A DNA stretch of 7,919 nt from an uncultured Brevundimonas sp. (GCA_946885435.1 CAMPGL010000100.1:1-7919), one strand, 5' to 3'; positions 1-5,936 are shown, counted from the stretch's first letter. Numbers and translations: made by a program. Notes: generated by a model not told the origin, from the sequence alone.

Positions 1-913
1 GCGCGCCGCCTTCGGCAAGCGTCCCATGACCTATGCCCACCGCCTGCTGGACACGGGCCTTTTCGAGGACGGGCCGCTGGCGCGGCAGCTCGAGCGCCAT
101 CCCGCCGACCTCTTCGACATCAATGTCTTCCACTACGACGAGGACGACCGGGCCAGGATGCAGACGGGCGCCAAGGGCTCGCGCCGCGGCGACGAATTGC
201 TCGAGGCGGTCAAGGCCGGCCGCGTCTGGATTCAGATGCGGCGCATCCAGGATCACTGGCCCGAACTGGGACAGGCGATGCGCCAGGTGTTCGCCGACCT
301 GTCCCGCACCGTTCCAGGTTTCAGGCCGATCCAAGTGACCGGTCAGCTGATCCTTTCGGCGCCGTCGGCCAAGGTGCCGTTCCACGCCGATCCGCCGGGC
401 GTGACCCTGTTCCACCTGCGCGGCGAGAAGCGCATCTGGATTTATCCGCCGGATGAAACCCACATGCCCTGCCAGGTGATGGAGCAGGTCCTGCTCGAGC
501 AGCAGACCGAGGACCTGCCCTATCGCCGTGAGATGGACGCAGCCGCCGAGGTCTTCGACCTCAAGCCCGGCATGGCCGTGGCCTGGCCGCTGCACTCGCC
601 GCACCGCATCGAGAACCTCGGCAGCTTCAATGTCTCGCTGTCCTGCGACTACCAGACCTGGGAGTCGCGCCTCACCAACGGAGCCCACTACGCCAACGGG
701 GTGCTGCGCCGCTGGCGGGTTCCGGTGCGCTCGGCCGAGAGCCTGCCGATGCCGGCCCGCGCCGCGCTCTGGGGCGCCTCACTGGGCATGCGCAAGCTGG
801 GCCTGGTGAAGTCCCGCCTCGCCGACTACGAGCGCGCCTTTGAGCTGGGCGACGACCTGCCGGTCGCGGACAAGGGCCTCATCGATCCCCTGGCCGGCTC
901 CCGCGCCGCCTGA
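1..913 (+). CDS. cupin-like (JmjC-fold) protein, 5' end outside window
   Basis: The frame is open from base 2 and no ribosome-binding site precedes the first ATG (26), so the gene most likely starts before the window. Residues are numbered from that ATG. The fold is indicated by an HxD pair (H120, D122) in KVPFHADPP, followed by a strand-rich stretch (LFHLRGEKRIWIYPP), a Pro-Gly turn (PGMAVAWPLHSPH) and a distal histidine, best H193 in HRIEN. This is the HxD...H iron triad of JmjC-like cupins, which are often Fe(II)/2-oxoglutarate hydroxylases. K135 could help bind 2-oxoglutarate. There is no signal peptide in the visible part, so a cytosolic location is likely. The substrate is unknown; oxygenase activity is inferred from the triad alone. 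The gene converges on the next one with only 6 nt between stop codons. Confidence 0.8.
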   Translation, partial: RAAFGKRPMTYAHRLLDTGLFEDGPLARQLERHPADLFDINVFHYDEDDRARMQTGAKGSRRGDELLEAVKAGRVWIQMRRIQDHWPELGQAMRQVFADLSRTVPGFRPIQVTGQLILSAPSAKVPFHADPPGVTLFHLRGEKRIWIYPPDETHMPCQVMEQVLLEQQTEDLPYRREMDAAAEVFDLKPGMAVAWPLHSPHRIENLGSFNVSLSCDYQTWESRLTNGAHYANGVLRRWRVPVRSAESLPMPARAALWGASLGMRKLGLVKSRLADYERAFELGDDLPVADKGLIDPLAGSRAA

Positions 914-919
914 CCGGCC

Positions 920-1192
920 TCACACCCCGCACTCGTACATCAGGCAGAGATTGTGATCTGAGTACGCCCAGTAATAGCACATCTCCTGGTGCTCCCCGGG
1001 CCGAGGGAACTGGTTGTTGCAATCCTGGATGCGCTGGTCGCGGTCGCGGTCGCAGCGATGGACACAGTCCACGCACGCCTGGGTCGTGCATTGCTGCATG
1101 CGCGCGTAGGAATCGGTGGGGTAGGCGGCGCTGGCCGCGCTCGTGCCCAGGAGGACCGCGCCGAGAGCCGCGAAGGCTGCGAGCGTACGCAT
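920..1192 (-). CDS. small secreted eight-cysteine protein
   Basis: This is a 90-residue protein of unknown function. Residues 1-22 form a classic Sec signal peptide (MRTLAAFAALGAVLLG, then SAASA as the likely cleavage region). The mature part has eight cysteines at 35, 40, 43, 47, 58, 72, 83 and 88, all after the cleavage site. An even number in a short exported protein suggests up to four disulfides in the periplasm; metal binding is an alternative. The middle is rich in Asp, Arg and Gln (CDRDRDQRIQDC), the end in aromatic residues (CYYWAY). A good Shine-Dalgarno, GGAG at 1200-1203, lies 7 nt before the ATG and supports this start over the longer frame. I do not recognise the family. The gene is transcribed divergently from the GIN-domain gene. 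Confidence 0.75.
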   Translation of the reverse strand: MRTLAAFAALGAVLLGTSAASAAYPTDSYARMQQCTTQACVDCVHRCDRDRDQRIQDCNNQFPRPGEHQEMCYYWAYSDHNLCLMYECGV

Positions 1193-1342
1193 GGGATGTC
1201 TCCGCCCTTCGAACTGGTCGAACGCGAACGGGGCCTATTGGCTCCCGCAATATTGCTCCGATGTCATGACCTCGAATTAAAGTGACTTGGCGGCCTTCGA
1301 GGCGGACCTTCCGGCCATTCCAATGCGCCTCAGGAGGGCCCC
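1193..1342. promoter_or_regulatory. divergent intergenic region (promoters expected)
   Basis: These 150 nt separate two divergent genes and must hold both promoters. The only AT-rich patch is around 1249-1282 (CAATATTG, then GAATTAAAG). A weak plus-strand pair is TTGCTC (1253-1258) with AATTAA (1275-1280), spacing 16, but the -10 match is poor. An inverted repeat TTCGA-ACTGG-TCGAA lies at 1208-1222, close to the minus-strand start. GTCATGAC at 1263-1270 is an 8-bp palindrome. None of these is convincing alone. Confidence 0.35.
1332..1337 (+). promoter_or_regulatory. ribosome-binding site AGGAGG
   Basis: This is a full AGGAGG, 5 nt before the ATG at 1343. It fixes the start of the GIN-domain protein and predicts strong translation. 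Confidence 0.85.
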
Positions 1343-2206
1343 ATGAAACTTTCGCTGCTTGCCGGAGCGGGCCTGCTGGCCCTCGTCTCCGCCGGAACCG
1401 CCTCGGCCGGAGAGGTCGAGATCAATGACGCCGTGGCGCGCGTCGTGGTCATCGCCGAGAACCGGTCGGACATCGACGTCTCGGTGACCCACGGCTCGAC
1501 CGACCTGCCTCAGCTCACCGTACGCCGCCGCGGCGACAATGTGATCATCGACGGGAATCTGGACCGACGCATCCGGAGCTGCCGCGGCGGCTCGGACTTC
1601 GTCGGCGACCCGACGCAGATGCCGCGTGGCGTGACTGTGGACGTACGCGGGCATGGGACCATCGACATGGCCGACGCCCCGCTCATCATCGTGCGCACGC
1701 CGATGAACGTGGACGTCGACTCCGAGGGCGCGGTCTGGGGCGCCATCGGGCGCGCCGGCAGCGTCGAGCTGGGCGCCGGCGGCTGCGGCGACTGGTCCGT
1801 CGCCAACACCGAGGGCGCGCTCTCGGTCGCCGTCGGAGGCTCGGGCGATGTCCGCACGGGCACGGCCGGGACCCTGGAAGTGGCCGTTGGCGGCTCTGGC
1901 GACGTGCGCACCGGCGCGGTGTCCTCCGCCGAGCTGGCCATCGGCGGCTCGGGCGATATCACCATCGCTTCGGTCAACGGCGGGGTCGAGGTCGCGATCG
2001 GCGGCTCGGGCAACGTCACGATCAATGGCGGCCGCGCGCCCACGCTCGAGGTCGCGATCGCGGGCTCCGGTGAAGTGAACTTCGCCGGCGAGGCCGGCGA
2101 TCTAGACGCCACCATCGCCGGCTCGGGCGACATCCGCGTCCAGCGGGTCACCGGTCGGGTCGAGCGGGCCATCCTCGGTTCGGGCGACATCCGCATCGGG
2201 AGCTGA
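1343..2206 (+). CDS. secreted GIN-domain (DUF2807-type) beta-helix protein
   Basis: This is a 287-residue exported protein. Residues 1-22 are a signal peptide (KLSLLAGAGLLALVSAG, then TASA before GEVEI). After a strand-rich section (about 23-140), residues 146-283 hold eight turns, each carrying G-[SC]-G-[DNE] followed by a hydrophobic residue (Trp in the first turn) and spaced 18-20 residues apart. This is typical of the putative auto-transporter adhesin head GIN domain (DUF2807), expected to form a right-handed parallel beta-helix. The mature part has two cysteines, C80 and C148, possibly a disulfide tying the N-terminal region to the first turn. No autotransporter barrel or membrane anchor is visible, so the protein is probably periplasmic or surface-released. 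Its molecular role is unknown. It has its own ribosome-binding site and is followed by a terminator, so it is probably monocistronic. Confidence 0.88.
   Translation: MKLSLLAGAGLLALVSAGTASAGEVEINDAVARVVVIAENRSDIDVSVTHGSTDLPQLTVRRRGDNVIIDGNLDRRIRSCRGGSDFVGDPTQMPRGVTVDVRGHGTIDMADAPLIIVRTPMNVDVDSEGAVWGAIGRAGSVELGAGGCGDWSVANTEGALSVAVGGSGDVRTGTAGTLEVAVGGSGDVRTGAVSSAELAIGGSGDITIASVNGGVEVAIGGSGNVTINGGRAPTLEVAIAGSGEVNFAGEAGDLDATIAGSGDIRVQRVTGRVERAILGSGDIRIGS
1778..2203 (+). repeat. degenerate in-gene repeat encoding eight GSGD turns
   Basis: This is an imperfect tandem repeat of about 54-60 bp inside the GIN-domain gene. Each unit contains a variant of GGCTCGGGCGA, encoding GSGD. The Ser or Cys of the motif lies at residues 148, 167, 185, 203, 222, 242, 261 and 280, giving spacings of 19, 18, 18, 19, 20, 19 and 19. 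Units differ at many third positions, so the repeat is old and held by protein structure rather than by recent duplication. Confidence 0.8.
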
Positions 2207-2232
2207 TCCGCACGCACGAAGGCGGACAGCAG

Positions 2233-2265
2233 AACGCCCCGGGGCCTCGCGGCTCCGGGGCGTTT
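2233..2265 (+). terminator. intrinsic terminator after the GIN-domain gene
   Basis: AACGCCCCGG (2233-2242) pairs perfectly with CCGGGGCGTT (2255-2264). The stem continues inward with GGCC against GGCT, including one G-U pair, to a TCGC loop, making 14 bp in all. A short T run (2263-2265) follows. The hairpin begins 26 nt after the stop codon. Confidence 0.75.
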
Positions 2266-2281
2266 CGCATTCCGGCGATCA

Positions 2282-2303
2282 GGAGCGCCCCGAAGGGCGC
2301 TCC
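2282..2303 (-). terminator. hairpin terminator after the beta-barrel gene
   Basis: GGAGCGCCC and GGGCGCTCC form a perfect 9-bp stem. Read on the minus strand the loop is TTCG closed by C-G, the very stable UUCG tetraloop. It starts 9 nt after the minus-strand stop codon. There is no T run behind it, so it may act as a weak terminator or protect the 3' end of the message. Confidence 0.6.
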
Positions 2304-2312
2304 GTCTCGATC

Positions 2313-3062
2313 CTAGAACAGGCCGCCGAACAGACGATCCAGGCCGCCGACGTTGGCGCCGGCGCGGTCACGGGCGCGCAGGTCGCCGCCGAAGGAGTAG
2401 CGGACGCCGACGGTGAAAGCGTCTTCCGACACGTCGAGGTCGTTCAGCTCCGAGTGACGGTAGCCGGCGGTGAAGCTGATCGGGGAGTCGGTCAGCTGGT
2501 ATTCGCCGCCGACGCCGGCCAGCCAGCCGTCAGCGTCAACGCCGCCCGACTCGGCCTGCACCCAGCCCAGCGAACCGTCGAGGCGGAAGTTTTCCGACAC
2601 GAAGTAGCGGGCTTCGCCGTTCAGGCCCCACACGTCGACGTCGAGGTCGTCGATGGTGCCGTAGCCGACCTGGCCCGACAGGGTCGTGTTGGCCATGTAG
2701 GTCTCGGCGACCAGGCCGCCGCCCAGCAGGGTGTCGTCGCCTTGGTCGGCGGCGCCGAGGAAGGCGCCGACGCGGCTGTTGTCCAGACCATAGGTCAGGG
2801 CGCCGGTGCCGGTCAGGCCGAACTCTTCCGAGGCGTCGTCGTCATAGGAGACGGCGCCGTCCAGGGTGACGGTCCAGGCCGGGGAGGCCTCGAAGGCCAC
2901 GTTGCCGTCGACGGCGATGATGTCGCCTTCGCCTTCAAAGCCACCGATCTCGACTTCCGAGTGGCTGTAGTTGGCGCCGACCGAACCGACCGACTGGGCG
3001 AAGGAGGGGGCGGCGAGCGTGAGAGCGGCCAGGGCGGCCGACGCAAACAGAGCGTTCTTCAT
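2313..3062 (-). CDS. outer-membrane beta-barrel (porin-like) protein
   Basis: This is a 249-residue exported protein. Residues 1-22 are a signal peptide (MKNALFASAALAALTLAAPSFA, cut before QS). The mature part has no cysteine, is acidic and Gly-rich, and alternates polar and hydrophobic residues in short strands joined by Asp-rich turns (YDDDASEE, GTIDDLDVDVWGL), as expected of a small outer-membrane barrel. The strand FTVGVRYSF (216-224) looks like a C-terminal beta-signal ending in Phe. About 25 residues follow it, Gly/Arg/Asp-rich and ending LFGGLF, which is unusual for a barrel. It could be a porin or a structural barrel; the strand pattern cannot decide. It stands alone, with a hairpin behind it and a polypurine leader in front. 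Confidence 0.82.
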   Translation of the reverse strand: MKNALFASAALAALTLAAPSFAQSVGSVGANYSHSEVEIGGFEGEGDIIAVDGNVAFEASPAWTVTLDGAVSYDDDASEEFGLTGTGALTYGLDNSRVGAFLGAADQGDDTLLGGGLVAETYMANTTLSGQVGYGTIDDLDVDVWGLNGEARYFVSENFRLDGSLGWVQAESGGVDADGWLAGVGGEYQLTDSPISFTAGYRHSELNDLDVSEDAFTVGVRYSFGGDLRARDRAGANVGGLDRLFGGLF

Positions 3063-3438
3063 TGAGCTTCTTCTTTCTTCTTTCCGCGGGATCCGGGGAG
3101 GGGCCCGTCGGGGCCGGCGCAGCTATTCCTCCCGCCCGGGCGCAACAAGGGCGAAGCCCGCGAAAAACGGCTCAGCTTTCACCGCGGGCGGACCGGCGTG
3201 GCGGCCCGGCAACGCATCGTGTCGGCATTGCGGCGATATGCGCGCCCTCTGGCGGCGAGGCTTACGGCGGCGTCACAAACCTTGATGGATTACAGCGTTG
3301 TGGCAGGCCGATTCGTCGAAAGGCGAACGGCCTTGCCGAGACGGCTCGAATTGCAGGGAAGGCGAAGGTGAGGAAGGCGAACGCTTTCGTCAGGTCTCGT
3401 CGCTCCGCGGGCCGCTAGACATGCCTCATAAGGCGACC
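3063..3438. other. 376-nt intergenic region between divergent genes
   Basis: This region must carry promoters for the leftward barrel gene and the rightward gene at 3439. I find no convincing -35/-10 pair for either. It contains the polypurine leader noted separately, a GANTC site (GATTC, 3310-3314), and AAGGCGAA at 3320-3327, 3359-3366 and 3374-3381, with a related AAGGCGAC at 3430-3437 serving as a ribosome-binding site. The open plus-strand frames here have no ribosome-binding site and low-complexity Arg/Ala/Gly translations, so I do not call them genes. Confidence 0.5.
3067..3085 (-). promoter_or_regulatory. polypurine translation-start leader of the beta-barrel gene
   Basis: On the minus strand these 19 nt are all purine (GGAAAGAAGAAAGAAGAAG), ending 4 nt before the ATG. 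There is no canonical GGAGG, so this GAA-rich tract is the likely ribosome-binding site. An unstructured purine leader would suit a highly expressed outer-membrane protein. Confidence 0.5.
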
Positions 3439-3930
3439 ATGCGCTTCCCGATCGCCCTCTGCCTTGTCCTCGCCGGACCCGCCGCGGCCCAGACGCCGCC
3501 CGAAGGGCTGACCTGGATGGCGCTGCGCGACCTGAACGGCGCCTATGACGACGACATGGAGGCGGAGAACCGGTCGCCGCTCCTGTGGGCGGCGCCGGAC
3601 GGGATGCTCCATCCCGTCGAGATCAACGGCGACGGGGTGGCCGACTGGCGGATGGACTATGAGGCGGCCGGCCAGTCTCGCTGGTGCGGCACCGGCGGCT
3701 GTTTGACCCGCCTGTTCGTCTCGACGCCCGACGGCCTGCGTCAGGTCTTCGCCGCCCAGGCCCTTGACCTCACGTTTGAGGATGGCGAGGTGGTCGCGCA
3801 CGCGCACCATATATATTGTGGCCTCCAGAGCCCCGGCGACTGCCGTGTCCGGATGCGGCTCGATGGAGACCGGCTGGTCGTGCTCGGGTCCGCGACATTT
3901 GAGCCGCTCGGAGACGCTTCCGGCGCTTGA
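3439..3930 (+). CDS. small exported protein of unknown function, CGTGGC motif
   Basis: This is a 163-residue protein. I chose ATG 3439 because AAGG (3430-3433) sits 5 nt before it and it opens directly into a signal peptide (MRFPIALCLVLAGPAAA, cut before QTPP). The upstream in-frame ATGs at 3298 and 3421 would bury the signal. The mature protein has a VEINGDGVADW segment (60-70), resembling the Asp/Asn-rich calcium loop of FG-GAP/dockerin-type repeats, then WCGTGGC (82-88) and YCGLQSPGDC (126-135). The four mature cysteines (83, 88, 127, 135) could form two disulfides. It is probably periplasmic. The family and function are not recognised. The stop codon overlaps the candidate promoter of the ribosomal operon. 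Confidence 0.78.
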   Translation: MRFPIALCLVLAGPAAAQTPPEGLTWMALRDLNGAYDDDMEAENRSPLLWAAPDGMLHPVEINGDGVADWRMDYEAAGQSRWCGTGGCLTRLFVSTPDGLRQVFAAQALDLTFEDGEVVAHAHHIYCGLQSPGDCRVRMRLDGDRLVVLGSATFEPLGDASGA

Positions 3931-3955
3931 CGGGAAGGGAATCCGCGGTCATAAG
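3927..3955 (+). promoter_or_regulatory. candidate sigma-70 promoter of the S10 operon
   Basis: TTGACG (3927-3932) and CATAAG (3950-3955) are separated by 17 nt. The first matches five of six bases of the -35 consensus; the second is a moderate -10. Transcription would begin near 3962, giving a leader of about 230 nt before rpsJ. The -35 overlaps the stop codon of the preceding gene. A GANTC site (GAATC, 3939-3943) lies in the spacer. Confidence 0.5.
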
Positions 3956-3978
3956 CGCGCCTCTTGTTGGATCGGCTG

Positions 3979-3994
3979 TGCGCCACGTGGCGCA
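3979..3994. promoter_or_regulatory. perfect 16-bp palindrome in the S10 operon leader
   Basis: TGCGCCACGTGGCGCA is exactly self-complementary and lies just downstream of the predicted transcription start. With no central spacer it is poorly suited to an RNA hairpin, so a dimeric DNA-binding protein site is more likely. I cannot name the regulator. Confidence 0.4.
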
Positions 3995-4052
3995 GACGCG
4001 GTTCGCAGGAACGACCTGAGTATCTGTTCTTTGCAGCGCTTCAGGACTTAAG

Positions 4053-4091
4053 CGGCCTTCGCAGGGTTCCTTGCGTGGGCCGATCGTTTTT
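4053..4091 (+). terminator. terminator-like hairpin (possible attenuator) upstream of rpsJ
   Basis: CGGCC (4053-4057) pairs with GGCCG (4078-4082). Inside, across a 2x2 internal loop, CGCAGG (4060-4065) pairs with CTTGCG (4070-4075) around a GTTC loop, with one G-U pair. Five T residues follow at 4087-4091, 4 nt after the stem. It could end transcription from the upstream gene, or act as an attenuator in the rpsJ leader if transcription starts near 3962. The offset T run makes it weaker than a textbook terminator. Confidence 0.5.
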
Positions 4092-4137
4092 GCGGAATGC
4101 GTAAGCCTGACGGGCCTTTAAGCCCCGATGGCGGTCG

Positions 4138-4162
4138 GTCTTTGAAATGGTTCAGGGGAGAC
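4138..4162 (+). promoter_or_regulatory. second leader hairpin before the rpsJ ribosome-binding site
   Basis: GTCT (4138-4141) pairs with AGAC (4159-4162). TTGAA (4142-4146) pairs with TTCAG (4151-4155), with one U-G pair, around an ATGG loop. A GGG bulge lies at 4156-4158. It ends 18 nt before the AGGA of rpsJ, close enough to affect translation initiation if a protein binds it. Confidence 0.35.
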
Positions 4163-4194
4163 GCGGTTCCGCCGCATCTAGGAATACGAGCGAT

Positions 4195-4509
<315 letters not shown>

Positions 4510-4512
4510 GCG

Positions 4513-5286
4513 ATGCGCACCGGATTGATCGCCAAGAAACTGGGCATGACCCGCGTGTTCGCCGAAGACGGCGCGCAGGTGCCGGTGACGGTCCTGTCGC
4601 TGGACGGCTGCCAGGTCGTGGGCCAGCGCACGTCGGACCGCGACGGCTACGTCGCCCTGACGCTGGGCGCCGGCTCCAAGAAGGCCAAGAACACCTCCAA
4701 GGCCGAGCGCACCAACTTCGCCAAGGCCGAGGTCGAGCCGAAGCGGATCGTCACCGAGTTCCGCGTCTCGTCGGACAACCTGATCGACGTCGGCGCCGAG
4801 CTGACTGCCGACCACTTCCTGGAAGGCCAGAAGGTCGACATCCAGGGCGTGACCATCGGTAAGGGCTTCGCCGGCGCCATGAAGCGCTGGAACTTCGGCG
4901 GCCTGCGCGCCACCCACGGCGTGTCCGTCTCGCACCGCTCGCACGGTTCGACCGGTAACCGCCAGGATCCGGGCCGTACGTTCCCGGGCAAGAAGATGGC
5001 CGGTCACTATGGCGTCGAGACCGTCACGACCCAGAACCTGACCGTCGTCCGCGTGGACGCCGAGCGCGGCCTGATCCTGGTCAAGGGCGCTGTCCCGGGC
5101 GCGGAAGGCGGCTACGTCAAGATCCGCGACGCCATCAAGGCCAAGGCCCCGGAAGGGCTCCCGACCCCGGGCGCGTTCCGCAAGGCCGGCCAACCGACCG
5201 CGGCCGAAGCTCCGCAAGAGAGCGTCGCCGAAACCCCGGCTGAAGAGACCCCGGCCGTCCAAAACGACGGGGACGAGGCGCAATGA
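4513..5286 (+). CDS. rplC: 50S ribosomal protein L3
   Basis: L3 binds 23S rRNA early in assembly and extends a loop to the peptidyl-transferase centre. The start [16 protein letters not shown] and the core [39 protein letters not shown] are diagnostic. Q151 in NRQDPG aligns with the glutamine that PrmB methylates in E. coli L3. The protein is 257 residues against 209 in E. coli. The excess is mainly a tail (about 211-257) rich in Ala, Pro and Glu, ending DGDEAQ, which is probably disordered. The stop overlaps the rplD start as ATGA (4 nt), so translation of the two is probably coupled. Confidence 0.97.
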   Translation: MRTGLIAKKLGMTRVFAEDGAQVPVTVLSLDGCQVVGQRTSDRDGYVALTLGAGSKKAKNTSKAERTNFAKAEVEPKRIVTEFRVSSDNLIDVGAELTADHFLEGQKVDIQGVTIGKGFAGAMKRWNFGGLRATHGVSVSHRSHGSTGNRQDPGRTFPGKKMAGHYGVETVTTQNLTVVRVDAERGLILVKGAVPGAEGGYVKIRDAIKAKAPEGLPTPGAFRKAGQPTAAEAPQESVAETPAEETPAVQNDGDEAQ

Positions 5287-5936
5287 AACTCTCCGTGACC
5301 AAGCTGGACGGCAAGGCCGCCGGCGACATCGAGCTGATGGACGACGTGTTCGGGATCGAAGAGATCCGGGCCGACATCCTGCAGCGCTGCGTGGTGTGGC
5401 AGCTGGCCAAGCGCCGCGCCGGCACCCACAAGGTGCAGACCCGGAACGAGAACTCTCGTACCGGCAAGAAGATGTACCGCCAGAAGGGCACCGGCGGCGC
5501 CCGTCACGGCTCGCGCCGTGCGCCCCAGTTCGTCGGCGGTTCGCGCGCCTTCGGCCCGGTCGTCCGCGACCACGGCTTCGACCTGCCCAAGAAGGTCCGG
5601 GCCCTGGCCCTGCGCCACGCGCTGTCCGCCAAGGCCAAGTCGGGCGACCTGATCATCCTGGATCAGGCCACGCTCAAGGAGCCCAAGACGGCCGCGCTTC
5701 GCGAGACCTTCGGCAAGCTGGGCTGGGCCAAGGCCCTGATCATCGCCGGACCGGAAGTCGATGCGAACTTCGGCCTGGCCGCCCGCAACATCCCGCACAT
5801 CGACGTCCTGCCGAACGCCGGCCTGAACGTCTATGACATCCTGCGGGCCGAGAAGCTGGTCCTCACCAAGGCCGCCGTGGACGCCGTCCACGCCCGGTTC
5901 TCCGGCGAGGCCAAGGCTGAGAAGGAAGCCGCGTAA
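5283..5936 (+). CDS. rplD: 50S ribosomal protein L4
   Basis: L4 binds 23S rRNA and its long loop lines the constriction of the peptide exit tunnel. In E. coli it also represses its own S10 operon through the rpsJ leader; whether that holds here is untested. The protein is 217 residues against 201 in E. coli. The tunnel loop is intact at about 60-92 ([18 protein letters not shown], then GGSRAFGP), and the globular domain ends [19 protein letters not shown] (182-200). GAGG (5275-5278) lies 4 nt before the ATG, inside rplC. The stop overlaps the rplW start by one base (TAATG). Confidence 0.97.
   Translation: MKLSVTKLDGKAAGDIELMDDVFGIEEIRADILQRCVVWQLAKRRAGTHKVQTRNENSRTGKKMYRQKGTGGARHGSRRAPQFVGGSRAFGPVVRDHGFDLPKKVRALALRHALSAKAKSGDLIILDQATLKEPKTAALRETFGKLGWAKALIIAGPEVDANFGLAARNIPHIDVLPNAGLNVYDILRAEKLVLTKAAVDAVHARFSGEAKAEKEAA

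Noticed and set aside
879..1250. 123-codon minus-strand frame over the eight-cysteine gene
   Set aside because: It lies in a different frame, is Arg/Pro-rich, and overruns the convergent stop. The other frame has a signal peptide and a well-spaced ribosome-binding site.
1510..2217. 235-codon minus-strand frame with repeated MSPEP-like segments
   Set aside because: The repeats mirror the GSGD turns of the plus-strand beta-helix gene, which has a signal peptide and a strong ribosome-binding site.
2454..3065. 203-codon plus-strand frame opposite the beta-barrel gene
   Set aside because: It has no ribosome-binding site or signal peptide, and a Val/Ala/Gly-rich shadow composition. The opposite strand has a clear exported protein.
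3143..3148. TTGTTG as a minus-strand -35 for the beta-barrel gene
   Set aside because: At 17-nt spacing the partner is TAGCTG, only two matches to the -10 consensus; too weak to call.
3062..3418. 118-codon plus-strand frame in the intergenic region
   Set aside because: There is no ribosome-binding site, its start overlaps the start codon of the divergent gene, and its composition is that of random GC-rich sequence.
3298..3438. Longer N-terminus (ATG 3298 or 3421) for the small exported protein
   Set aside because: These starts place 47 or 6 residues ahead of a clean signal peptide; ATG 3439 has AAGG at 5-nt spacing.
4147..4194. Alternative ATG start for rpsJ
   Set aside because: It would add 16 residues unlike S10 and lies in the loop of the second leader hairpin. 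S10 proteins start near MDRQ.
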